The notes under the pieces: model-generated | The model's input: only the letters and a program-made list of their open reading frames with translations | Databases searched by the model: none | What the model was told of the DNA's origin: nothing | Assembly (NCBI GenBank): GCA_037178675.1 | Contig: JAYMGJ010000309.1 | Location: forward strand, 1-64,000 | DNA: 64,000 nucleotides | Source: Scleroderma bovista | Lineage: Eukaryota; Basidiomycota; Agaricomycetes; Boletales; Sclerodermataceae | Direction: 5' to 3' | Shown here: positions 21,486-31,779 of the stretch, piece by piece | How positions within the stretch are numbered: position 1 is the stretch's first letter | How the letters are laid out: the number at the start of each line of letters is the position of its first letter | Made by a program: the position numbers and the translations under genes

Positions 21486-23589
21486 TCACAGCTCCTCCAC
21501 GACTCTCTCTTCCAGCCATACAAGGACATCTGGGTCCATCACCACCACTGGAACCTTGGTCTGACCAACAGCGGTCTTCAACTGTTCCCCTCGACATCGC
21601 CGATAATCCCTAAATGTCCCGGATTTAACAATTCGGATCGTAGGCAGACGTAGTCGGCCTGCATCGAATGCACGTTGATGCTCGTCATTCATCGACACAA
21701 GCGCTTCAAAGGCTTTCTGTCGCGCTGAGATGGCCTCGGTACCTATGCAAACCATATGAGCATCGTGGGCAGAGCCGTCCAACTGAGACAAGGAGCCATA
21801 CCGATGTCACCCGTAATTTCGAGAATCAAGCCCACGGCCTCCGGAAGCTCGCGTCGATCAAGGACGCTCGTGAACTCCTGCACCTGCACCATGTCTTCTC
21901 CGTTAATCGCTTGAATCATTTTCAGGAGTTCTCCTTCCATGATTAATGCATGGGGGAGTTTAATCACCAAACTATGTATACATAAAATAGCAGTGAATTG
22001 AGATCGATAGATGAACCACCTGTTCCACTTACTTCTTGCGGCCATGGTATGTGAATACGGGTGAACCGTTGCGAGGATCGAACCCAATGACATGGAGCAC
22101 ATCGTCTATGACGTATCTCCAGAGCCCATCCCGGGTCGTGACCACGGGCTGATATAACTTGCCTGGCTCTAAGTCCCACTACGACACAGGTGTTTGGTCA
22201 TTAAAGACAGGCCAAGACCCAAGAACACTGGTAGGGAGATACGTACTGCTTGGAGGATGTTTTCACGTGACTGGTTGTCCGCCACCTCCACATACTCAAC
22301 GACATCCATGCAGTTAATGACAAAAACATCAACGTCCTCGCGGTTGAGAGGTACGCCTGGGACACACTCTGTACATCCGTATCCAGGGCTCGTTACGACG
22401 ACGTCTGGTCCGATCACTGATCTCGCCTAAGTATAATCAGACTAATCCTAATCTACTGGAAAAACTATGCAGGATGCCTTACCTTGGGCAATGGTACTGC
22501 AAACGTACCGCTGCAGACGCTCTGCAACGTATGCAATTTCGGCCAAATGCGTGGGGCCCAGGCAGGAGAGGAAAACGGAGGGCCAATACTCGCAAGCTCG
22601 TCTGCTCGCTGTGGATCAGCACGCATATTAACCTATTACCGTCAGCGTTCATCACTGGTTGAACGTTTCATAAACCCCTACCTGTAGGTAATCCCGGACG
22701 TGGTCTATGTGATCAATATCCGGAATGGTCCCATCTCGTATGCTTGACAGGAGCATGTCCCACTCTTCCTGTATGTAGTACACCATATCCACGAAAAAGG
22801 TAAGATACCCCACGACAAATCGCTCCACGTTCGAATCGGCCAACGCGAACAGGGCATGGATCAGGAAGAAAGATCGATGGTGATCTATGAGACCCGTCGC
22901 CCACGGAGAGGTCTGGTACGGAACTATGGTATGTATCGATGACCATCCATTGTACTATTTGGGTCAAACGGACACTCACCCATGGATGTCATACGGGTGT
23001 TGTCTGTCTCGATTGACCATCCTTGCATGCTGCGCGCGAACCCGGAGGTAACACCAGTCACAGGTATCGTCTTCACCGCGTCCCCAGAAGGCGTTGTGAC
23101 TTCGACGAGATCTCTGTAGCCCCACCAGAGGATGCTCGCTGTCGTGGCCATCTCAGAGCTGCCGCGCACTTTGTCTCGAGCAGGACGAATCAAGCCCATG
23201 AATGCAAGGTACCGTGTGAAGTACTTGGGCTCGCTACCAGACGTGGAGCTAGTGATGGCGAGGAAGTTGGGAAGACCCGGTGCGAGCAGGTTCTCTACTT
23301 CCGACAGTTCGCAAGGGCGTTCGAAGAACTTGGCCATCCAAGGGCGGTATGCCTCATAGTCTGTAAGGGGAACGAGGTTGCGGAAGTCTGACAGGACAGT
23401 TGAATCTTCTTTCACACCCTTGTCTCTGATGGTTGACCGGAAGTCTGCAAGATAGGGCGAGGAAGAAGCATAACGGGAAGTGATGAGGACCCCTATTACA
23501 TTTTGCAACCGTTTGTCTGTTCCCTCTTTCTGGACAGCTAAAAGTTGAGGTGGCAGGGATGTGAGCGGGTGTACTATAGGAGCAGTCAT
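21486..23589 (-). CDS. GH3-type acyl-acid amido synthetase, copy 6 (group B, intact)
   Basis: Exons on the minus strand: 23589-22980, 22923-22682, 22632-22483, 22426-22247, 22178-22033, 21971-21802, 21742-21486. They join to 584 codons plus TGA. The product begins MTAPIVHPLTSLPPQLLAVQ. Its ATP motif is TSSTSGSEPKYFTRY, with Glu replacing the Lys of group A and Tyr-Phe-Thr replacing His-Phe-Ala. The second motif is SPGYGCTECVPG. The last intron is 59 nt, not a multiple of three, which proves splicing is needed at this site in group B. Very similar to copy 7, about 36 kb away. Likely an acyl-acid amido synthetase; substrate preference may differ from group A. Confidence 0.9.
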
Positions 23590-23643
23590 TAGCAGGGGAG
23601 GTTGGTGCTGGGGCCCAATTGATACTCAACAGGATGTCCGTGG

Positions 23644-23660
23644 TCCTTTTTAAACGCCTA
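23644..23660 (-). promoter_or_regulatory. Core promoter of GH3 copy 6
   Basis: The plus strand reads tcctttttaaacgccta 55-71 bases upstream of the start, continuing aaccagtgtc. The same block precedes copy 7. Confidence 0.5.
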
Positions 23661-24107
23661 ACCAGTGTCCAGTGCCAAGGCACTTTGAGTCCCTATGTAG
23701 TCTGGTGACCAGTCCGTAAAGCGTTTATGAAATCGAGGCAAGGGGATCTGTTCCAGGGCCTGGCATGATACCATAGACAGTTTGGATCAATCACAAGTGG
23801 ACGTGCTTACTGACTTGCCAACGAGGGCGAGATAACTAGTACTATAGTAGAAATGATGAGATGCTACATTGACCAAACAAGATGTCAACCAATTTGTCAA
23901 ATTAAATCTAGCACCATTGGTCGCCCTTAGAATCCAGGAGTGCACGGTACCTAACTTGTTATTTTCGTTGAATTTCGTTCCTGTCCAGATTGCTGTACAT
24001 AATTCCCAGGTCAAGAGTATGGCATTGCCAGTCTGCAAAACGTAGCTGAGCAAAAGAGTCTTCGTTTGGTTTATGTTTGTCGTATCGTCTGTATTCAAAC
24101 ATCTATG

Positions 24108-24296
24108 TATGACGCTGCAACTGTAACAAAATAAAATGCGGAATTTTCAGTCGAGCCAGTGCGGAATTTCACCACACCAGTGCGTCAGCGCGGAATTTGA
24201 AGTCCAGTGCGGAATTTCCAGTCGTTGTCACTGCGGAAATTTCTATTCTGCCATAGTAGTATATAATTGTCATCCACAGGTCCTCGAACTACGTAC
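24108..24296 (+). repeat. Left inverted repeat of a 19.4-kb segment
   Basis: This block starts tatgacgctgcaactg and ends ccacaggtcctcgaac. It contains four or five spaced copies of gCGGAATTT. The reverse complement of 43307-43537 matches it along almost its whole length, with one insertion and scattered substitutions. Both copies read inward, as the ends of one element would. Confidence 0.75.
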
Positions 24297-24959
24297 GGAT
24301 AACTACACAGGATACACATGTTCTCTGTAGTAAAACAATGAAATGGCCAGGGATAAATTCACTTTAGAAATGCTGCTGCTTTGTGGCAAACATTTGATTA
24401 TCGAGGATGAGCTACCCAGATACTGCATCTGAGCAACTGCTTATCCAGATGAGGCTCAGCAACATTTTTCAGTGGTCTGCAAGTGGGGGCTGGCTGGCCG
24501 TCGTGTCTTCGTCGTCTTCGTCAGTATGACCAAGTAAGGTTGCATCAGGAATTTAACCAATTACTTAATCTAACTTTTTCGGCTTATTCACCCAAAAAGT
24601 TTAATAAGACTCGTTTAAGTAAGTGCAGTCTACTTCTCACACAAGCACAGCAAGTAGATTAACGCTAAAAAGCGTAACAAGGTATGATTCAGTCAATTAA
24701 GTTGTGCGTAGGAATCAATAAGTAGCGCTTGTAACTACAAGTGTTAAAAAGTAAAATAAAAAGTAAAAAGTAACAAAAAAGGATGCCGTGCTCTTCTCCA
24801 GATTGGCACTAAGGGTGTTTGACTGTGGAGTGAATGCACATATTGTACAACAAATTTGGCGCATAGGCACAATATGTGCTTGTGGCCATAGAAGGAGTGA
24901 GGTTGCTGTGAAATGGACATGGATTGGGGTTTCTGTTGAATAATGGAAGGAGAAAAGAT

Positions 24960-25406
24960 ACTGAAAGACTGGGAGGGCTTACCAGGGGGGGTGACACAGA
25001 TGAGGCAGGTGGAGACAGGGGGGTTGGTTGGTTGGTTGGACAGGCCCAAGTACCAAAGCCATGAAATGTGACTGTCCGAAAGGTCGACACCAGCTGGTGT
25101 GGGAGTGATGCAGATGAGGTGGGGGGAGATGGGGGGAGGCTGGTTGGAATAGGCCTAAGTACCAAAGCCATGAGATGCGAATGGGAGGGATAAGACTGGC
25201 CAGAAGGTCCTTAACGCCAGCTGGTGGGGGGTGACACAGATAAGGCAGGTGAGATGGAGGGGGGGCTGGTTGGACAGGCCCAAGTACTGAAGCCATGAGA
25301 TGTGATGTCCAAAAGGTTGACGCCAGCTGGTGTGGGGGTGACGCAGATGAGGCGGGTGGAGGTGGGCTGGTTGGACAGGCTCAAGTACCAAAGCCATGAG
25401 ATGTAA
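24960..25406. repeat. Minisatellite, left part
   Basis: Units of roughly 110-130 bases repeat here, each with ggttggacaggcccaagtac, then aaagccatgagatgtga, then a ccagctggtg block and a G-rich run. The same array resumes at 27619, so it was split by the LTR-like repeat. Long minus-strand frames across it are repeats of the same Pro/His-rich peptide and not a gene. Confidence 0.75.
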
Positions 25407-27618
25407 TGTGCGCCTAAGTGAGGGAAGAGGTCAGAACAACCAACAACCAACACCAAATGACAGCAATATGTGAGTGGTGGTCTTCCTTTGCGTTTCTGGT
25501 ATTTAATCTCCTCAGGGGGATGTGCTGCACGCCTTCAGGCAGGATGCAGGAGGGAAGGGAAGGGCTTCTAATGGGGATGGGATGCGACTGGGGATGGTAT
25601 TGACTCCTCTTCAGCCTACCACAGTGGTTAGGAAGAGTCCTGGGATAGAAGAGCAATGATAGATTGGCAACAGGGGTGTAACAGCAGTGATGGAGCAACA
25701 GGGAAGCAAGGGGACAGTTCCTGCTTCAAGAATACAATGGACAGTGATGGGATGGAGTGGACAGGCAATATAGGAGCTTTAGGCCAGCACTAAGTGACCT
25801 ACAAGTCCAAAGACAAAGAGGGAGCTTATAGACAGTGAGGGAGAGTGAATGTGGTCGCTTTATTGAGGGGGAAGCAGACACTTCCTTGCAGCCTTTGGCT
25901 GCTGGTTTATATACAGGAGGGGCTGTGGCCCTGTAAGCACAAATGACTAAGTGCTTGGTAAGAGATTGGTAAGCGATTGATAAGCAGTGTAATCAGGCTG
26001 AGTCATCAATGGGGAGAGCCTGAACAAGCTGCTGAGCCAAGGGAAAGAGCAAAAACATAGGTAAAAAGGGGTGTATAACCAAGAATATGGAAAAATCATT
26101 GCATGGGGCCCAAAAGAGAGGGGGGGAAAGCATGGGATGAGTAGATCAAAGCTAAATGAGCATATGCGATGACATAATGCATATGAATCATAGGGGCATG
26201 AGTCATGAATTGATAAGCAGCATGATAAGCATGATTTGAAGGATGATTGGTAAGTGATTGGTAAGGGGAGTAATGGGGATTAGTAATGCCAAGAGGGGAT
26301 GAATAATGCGCAGCAGAGTGAGTCAGAGTGAGCCAGAGTGACTCTGTGTGACTCAGACAGAAGGGAAGCACAACCTGTGATTGATTGAACTTTAGATCTG
26401 GAGATGAGCTTCTGAAGCAGTGCCACTGATGGGAGTGGCTGGGGGATAATAAAAGAATTGATCCAACCAGAAGAGCAGTGTCAGGGGGCCTGGAATGACA
26501 AGTAGAGTCACAGCTGGTCACAGAGTGTCACAAATCCCTTGGATTGAGCTTCTGTAGAGCAAAAATGCGAAATTTGGTGCTCCCGAAGTGCAGTCTTCCC
26601 TTGAGCAGTAAGGGGAAGGTTCTGTACTCTATTTGGGCTCCTAAGAAGGGTTCTAGAGCACTGTTTCATTTGTGTTTGTTGCGGGATAGCAGGGAAGTGA
26701 AACGTGAATAGCGGATTTGACGTGTCCAGGGAAGTGAGATGAATGATAGAGGGAGATGGATGTGACAGGACTCTGGGATGAAAGGACCATATGCAGAGGA
26801 CTCAGGAGACACAGAGACAATCAGGTATGAATTTTCAAGTCTAACGATAGACTTGAGATGACCAAAGTACGTGCACGACGCAGGACTGATGAGGAGAATG
26901 CACTGACCGAGAATGAGAGGTACTGGGGGAGCAGGCTGGAAAGATATGTACCAGACAGTACACAGGAGCTCAGGGAGAGGCTGTCCCAAGAGCAGGACAT
27001 AGTTGAGGTCTGCTGCAATAGTGGAGAAACGTTCCAGAGAAAATGCGGACTCCATAGTGAGTGATGAAGTGGGTGTCTGGATTGTGGGTGGAATATCTCC
27101 GTGGGAAATAAACAGATTTACATCGGAACTTGACAGGCAGATAGACCATGGTCTAGGCTCCATGATGGTATAGTCACATGATTGATAGCTTCAAAAATGG
27201 CGGAGCTATTCAAAATATTGGAATGCCGGCACTGGGCACCTAAATTTGACATTTGGGCGCTAAAAATGATTCTTCCTTTTCTCCTTTGTTTCTCTATTGT
27301 TTCTTCTGCTTCTTTGGTTGTTCTGGTATGGGAGTTGGACTGCAGTAGGTTGCATTCCTCTCTCATACTGAAATGATCATCAATCCTCGGATTCTTCTGC
27401 TTCTTGGCGGTTCTCATGCGATAGATGGCTATGACAAGCTTGTATTCATTCTTCGCATAAGGATAGTCTTGACTTTGTGTGATATGGATAGCGAGGGCTG
27501 TCTGTATCCCTCAAGTCGGGACAATCTTTCAACAGATCTTGCATGTGTGTTCTTCGCATTAGTTTCATCGGCTAACTTTCTCCATGTCCACAGTACCAAA
27601 CACGTTTGGTGTGTGACA
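25407..27618. mobile_element. LTR-like repeat, copy 1 (2.2 kb)
   Basis: Nearly identical to 45185-47526 and more distantly similar to 50161-52200. The plus strand starts TGTGCGCC and ends GTGACA, so either strand reads TG...CA as LTRs do. The minus strand begins TGTCACACACCAAACG. It interrupts the minisatellite. No internal retrotransposon domains were found, so a solo LTR or a non-autonomous element fits. No target-site duplication could be read because the flanks are repetitive. Confidence 0.65.
26666..27163 (-). CDS. Conserved 165-codon frame of the LTR-like repeat, copy 1
   Basis: The frame begins MEPRPWSICLSSSDVNLF and includes LLLGQPLPELLC and HIHLPLSFISLPW. It stays open in all three copies of the repeat, including the clearly diverged third one. 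I do not recognise the product. It may be a real protein of the repeat or a chance frame with constrained composition. Confidence 0.3.
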   Translation of the reverse strand: MEPRPWSICLSSSDVNLFISHGDIPPTIQTPTSSLTMESAFSLERFSTIAADLNYVLLLGQPLPELLCTVWYISFQPAPPVPLILGQCILLISPASCTYFGHLKSIVRLENSYLIVSVSPESSAYGPFIPESCHIHLPLSFISLPWTRQIRYSRFTSLLSRNKHK

Positions 27619-27990
27619 GTGGGTGGAGGTGGGGGGGCGGTTGGACAGGCCCAAGTACCGAAGCCATGAGATGTGAATGGGAGGGATAAGACTGGCCAAA
27701 AGGTCCTTGACGCCAGCTGGTGGGGGGTGACACAGATGAGGCGAGTGAGATGGAGGCTGGTTGGACAGGCCCAAGTACCGAAGTCATGAGATGCGACTGT
27801 CCAAAAGGTCGATGCCAATTGGTGTGGGAGTGACGCAGATAAGGTGGGTGGAGGTGGGGGGGGCGGTTGGACAGGCCCAAGTACCGAAGCCATGAGATGT
27901 GAATGGGAGGGATAAGACTGGCCAAAGGTCCTTGACACCAGCTGGTGGGGGGTGACGCAGATGAGGCGGGTGGAGATGGGGGGCTGATTG
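27619..27990. repeat. Minisatellite, right part
   Basis: Continuation of the 24960-25406 array, about three more units (ggacaggcccaagtaccgaa ... ccagctggtgg). It ends just before the transposase stop codon. Confidence 0.75.
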
Positions 27991-28057
27991 GACCAGAGAC
28001 CAGCACATTTCTCTCTCCATCTGGAGCATCCCCTGCACGACGACCGACCACAGTGCC

Positions 28058-31000
28058 CTAGCCTGCGGTCTCAAACGCATGGTGGTCAGCATACTTATTG
28101 ACATAGAATGCACGAAACACATCATAAGAGTGATGTGGCCGAATGTCACGAGATATAGTTTGATTACCGTAGATGGGGATTAAGTGTGCGGCTTGATAAA
28201 TGGCATCTATGTGGATGACCACAAAATGTGGCGAACAATTTGGTAGAGTTGATGGCCGAACCTTCCACATTCCTGTGTCTTCGTCTGGTCTATCGCCAAT
28301 CTTGTTGAACCAACGGATTACCACACAAGGGTAACGGACACTTCTGTATGAGAAAGAAAAAAAAGCCAGTACCCGTGCAATGTCATAGGCATGCATGCCA
28401 GTTTCTGAAGGGTCGCTTGCATTTGTACCAACGAAAATACAGTCATAGTGTGGTGCCTTGTTTCTCCACATGGGAGCTGAGCGGATAAATTCTGTCCGCA
28501 TGCTGCCAAGCCTGCTCAAGTCACTGGGCGCATAGAACTGTGCAGATGCTGAGTTGAACACAGATATTGATCCTTCAAAGTGGGGGCAGCCTGCAATGGG
28601 GATCTGTGATGGATTGCGTGGGTCATTGGGGTAGAGCTGGTCGAATAGAAAGTGGCATAGCAAGGCAGCCAAGTTTGGCACCTCAATTTCAATGGCCAAT
28701 GCTTCCACAGTTTGTGCACGCTTTCACTCTGGATCATCAAGTTAAAAGTAATTTAAGCAAGGACAAATATAGACTTATGCAGTGTCCGTGCAAGTTCTAC
28801 ATGCCCAGACAGGTTCGTTGGTAGGTCATCTGGTACAGCATCATCGCTGTCGTGTGTGTTTGCCGTTGGTGGGTTGGAGTTGGTGTTGGAAGGAGTAGGG
28901 GGTGGGGCCTCATTGATGCATTGTGATGCTCTGCCTCCATTTGGCACGTCAAAGGCTGAGGCTAGAATGACATAGTCAACATCAAGGAATTTCTCCAATG
29001 AAGTTTTACTTACCAAGGCACTGCAGACTTTGTAGCATGGCTGAAAGGCAAGTCCCTTCTAACATTCCGCGATTTGCAAAGTCCGCACGGCAACTTGCTA
29101 GTTTATAAAGGCATTGGTTGGTCAGAAGCATCTGACCAATTGCATTGTACCTGTTGGATCGTTGATAAGGCTCTTTAACGGCTTTGATATGTTTGCATTC
29201 GGTGATTGAAGAACAGAGTCCATTGGGAGCACCAAAAAGACGAATAAGCTCTGGATAATGCTTTGCAGCGTGCTGCTGAGGCAAAGAGAAGGTTTCCACT
29301 ACTGTAATCTCACCGCTTTTAAAAATTTCTCGATAATGATGGAAACGGGCCAGTGCATCCTCAATATCCTTCAAAGTCTGTTCAGTAATAACATGCCGGC
29401 GGACAAGGTAACAGAACTCCAGGAATGAATGAAATGTGTGTACAATCTCGGATGGAACATAGCCTTCAATTGCTGGTAAATATACCTGCATTGAGTGTTA
29501 AACCATTTGTTAGACCGCGAGGGATGGAATACGTACTTTCATCAAAGCCTTGGAGTTGTCACTGGTCCATTGCTTGAAACCTCGGCCTTGTGGAAAGTGG
29601 CACAAGCCAGAAAATGGCGCGACAGCGGCAATCCTTTGAGATAGTAGTTAGTGGACAGCAGTGACGCCAATGTAGAGCAGACCGAACATACCTCTGATCA
29701 ATATCATCCAAAATGCACTCTGCTTCTTTTGTTCTATGCCGCAATGTGAGGTATGCCTCGACCCAGTCCACAAGGTGATCTTTGAAGCAACCTTTTATTA
29801 ATTGGTGGAGGATGTCGATGTCGGGTGTGATGAGGCGATGGATATCAGCCCGAGGGAAGTCATTCGTGAAAGGCTTGAAGATGATATGAATATCCTAATG
29901 GTCACACCATGGCAAGGAGCGTGAACTCACCACAAGGTCGCCCACTATTCCATATTCATCCCACAGAATAGTAAGGGAATTCTGGGCTTCTTCAAAGAGA
30001 GCTTCGGTGAACTCGCGACAACGCAGTAGTGCATTGGCGTCCAGATCCTTGTGTGTTGCTTGGCATCTGAAAACTTGTAATTAGCATAATGAATCAAGAG
30101 TTGTAGAAGTAGTTACCTTGCACACCATCCTTGGACGATGCAGGCCAAGAGTGCCTGCTCCTCGTAATCAGCAATGTAAGGGCCAAGGCCATATATAACA
30201 CGGCGATAATATCCATCTCCAAACCTGACCACTTCAGGCGACATCATTGCGGCCTTAAGTGGATCAAGGATCATGGAGAGGGAGCGGTGGAATAGCTGCC
30301 GCCGGAACTTTCGAAATCCTGCGTCTGATGAATGTTCTTTTGTTGCTAGGATATTTTGAGTTCTAAATTGCAAATGCAGTGAAATATTGAGCACTTACTT
30401 TTGGGAATTGCGAGGAAGCCCAGAAGAATAAGGGCATGTTGGTGAGCACGACGGACATTATTGCGGACGTTGCCAATAGATATGTAAAGCAGATAGAATT
30501 CGTTATTGCCGGTGGCGATGGATACAGTTGTTTTGTCACTGCCCAAGATGATTGGGACGAACGTGCTTCCGAGTGTTGCTTCATCCTCCGAGATTATATC
30601 CTATTGAAGTAAAGTTAGTTAAGTAACGGGAAAGGAGATCCCAAATACTTACTGCCTGGTCCCAGACCCAATCGCCTGACATGAAGTCACAATATTGGCG
30701 CTGGTCGCCTTCAGACGAAAATTCCCGAAATGGATGCAGGTCCATCTCATCCGCATAGCTTGGATTCCCAAGTATTTGATGAACAACTTCCTGAACGTCG
30801 CGATACCACACTTTGTAAGGTTGCTGCATCCAAGAAGGAGGGTTGACCGTTGGTATCTCGCCAGTGTACTGGACCTTAAACCGTTGCCACTTGACATCAC
30901 CAAGTGGGATGCTGTCAATAGTGTTGTATAGACTATGGCAACTGTCAAAGGGAGGCCCAGCACCATGTTCAAGTAGTGTAGCTGCCCAAAGGTCCATTAG

Positions 31001-31659
31001 GGTGTTGATTTGTGGCACTGACATTTGGATGCGGGTGTATAGTAAGTCAGCCGTTTCAAACTGGGTGCGATCATCGAAAGGGGCCCAGTCATTTGGGTTA
31101 GTAACAACTGGAGTTGGAGGGACCCCGGTGGCAAGGAATTCGCCATGCTCATCACATGGCTTTGCTGGATTTCGGATGTTAGGAAACTGAAATTCAGATT
31201 TCTATAAAGCCTGTCTCCAGAGCTGTAGAATTGAGATTCCATGGGGTGCAAGGGAGTAGGAGGGCCCCCAGAGCCGGATTCCATGTCATTCTCATTAAGA
31301 GGATTTGACCCCTCCCAATCTGGAGTGCCCTGATCTTGACCATTTTGTGGTTGGAAAAAAGGGCTAACAGGTCTGGTTGGAGAGCGTAGCGGTGGAGTTG
31401 GGGCCCGAGGTGGGTCAGAGGGCGTAATAATAGGATGGTTTGCATGTCTGTGCTTGGTGCGCCCAGCAGACATCTTGAAGTATCGATTGCAGCCAGGATG
31501 GCCACATGGAAGCTGGTGTACGGTGTTCTGCTGGCGAACATTCCGGTTAGCCAAAAACATAGCAGTGAGAGAGGTGGTGTTTTTTTGTGGAGAGGCGATG
31601 ACTGACAGGTTACGGAAATACGCCAAAGTCGTTAGTCCATTTTTTTTTGGGGTGAGCAC
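28058..31659 (-). CDS. Plavaka-type transposase
   Basis: A multi-exon minus-strand gene. The N-terminal exon has a C2H2 finger (CGHPGCNRYFKMSAGRTKHR), then a Pro-rich linker. The conserved core follows: MSVPQINTLMDLWAATLLEHG, here cut off before its end, and FMSGDWVWDQA around 30670-31020. Next are SDKTTVSIATGNNEF and GNVRNNVRRAHQHA (30400-30540), YGLGPYIADYEEQALLACIV (30130-30200), TNDFPRADIHRLITPDIDIL (29790-29880), VYLPAIEGYVP with FCYLVRRHV (29380-29491) and LFGAPNGLCSSITECKHIK (29190-29250). The tail (28058-28708) ends HAFETAG. This block order is characteristic of Plavaka proteins, DNA cut-and-paste transposases abundant in Agaricomycetes. I saw no stop inside the exons examined, so it may be active. 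Upstream in-frame ATGs make the start uncertain. Confidence 0.88.
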
Positions 31660-31779
31660 AAAAACTTACAAATTGCCAGGGCCCACAACCCACTTCACAA
31701 CTTGAACTTCTCTCACCCCCCCCCTTCCAAAAAACTCTCTTGAATTCCCTACCATTGCCCCAAACCCCAGCATCTGATC
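31660..31779. promoter_or_regulatory. Bidirectional promoter between transposase and accessory gene
   Basis: Only about 120 bases separate the divergent starts at 31659 and 31780. The stretch contains a C-run and CT-rich tracts. It must serve both transcripts if both starts are right. Confidence 0.4.

Noticed and set aside
24809..25456. Overlapping Pro/His-rich minus-strand frames of 80-120 codons
   Set aside because: They are translations of the minisatellite, with the same peptide in every unit, and no start or splice context.
26096..26521. 141-codon frame present in LTR-like copies 1 and 2
   Set aside because: Conserved only between two nearly identical copies and absent from the diverged third, so there is no sign of coding constraint.
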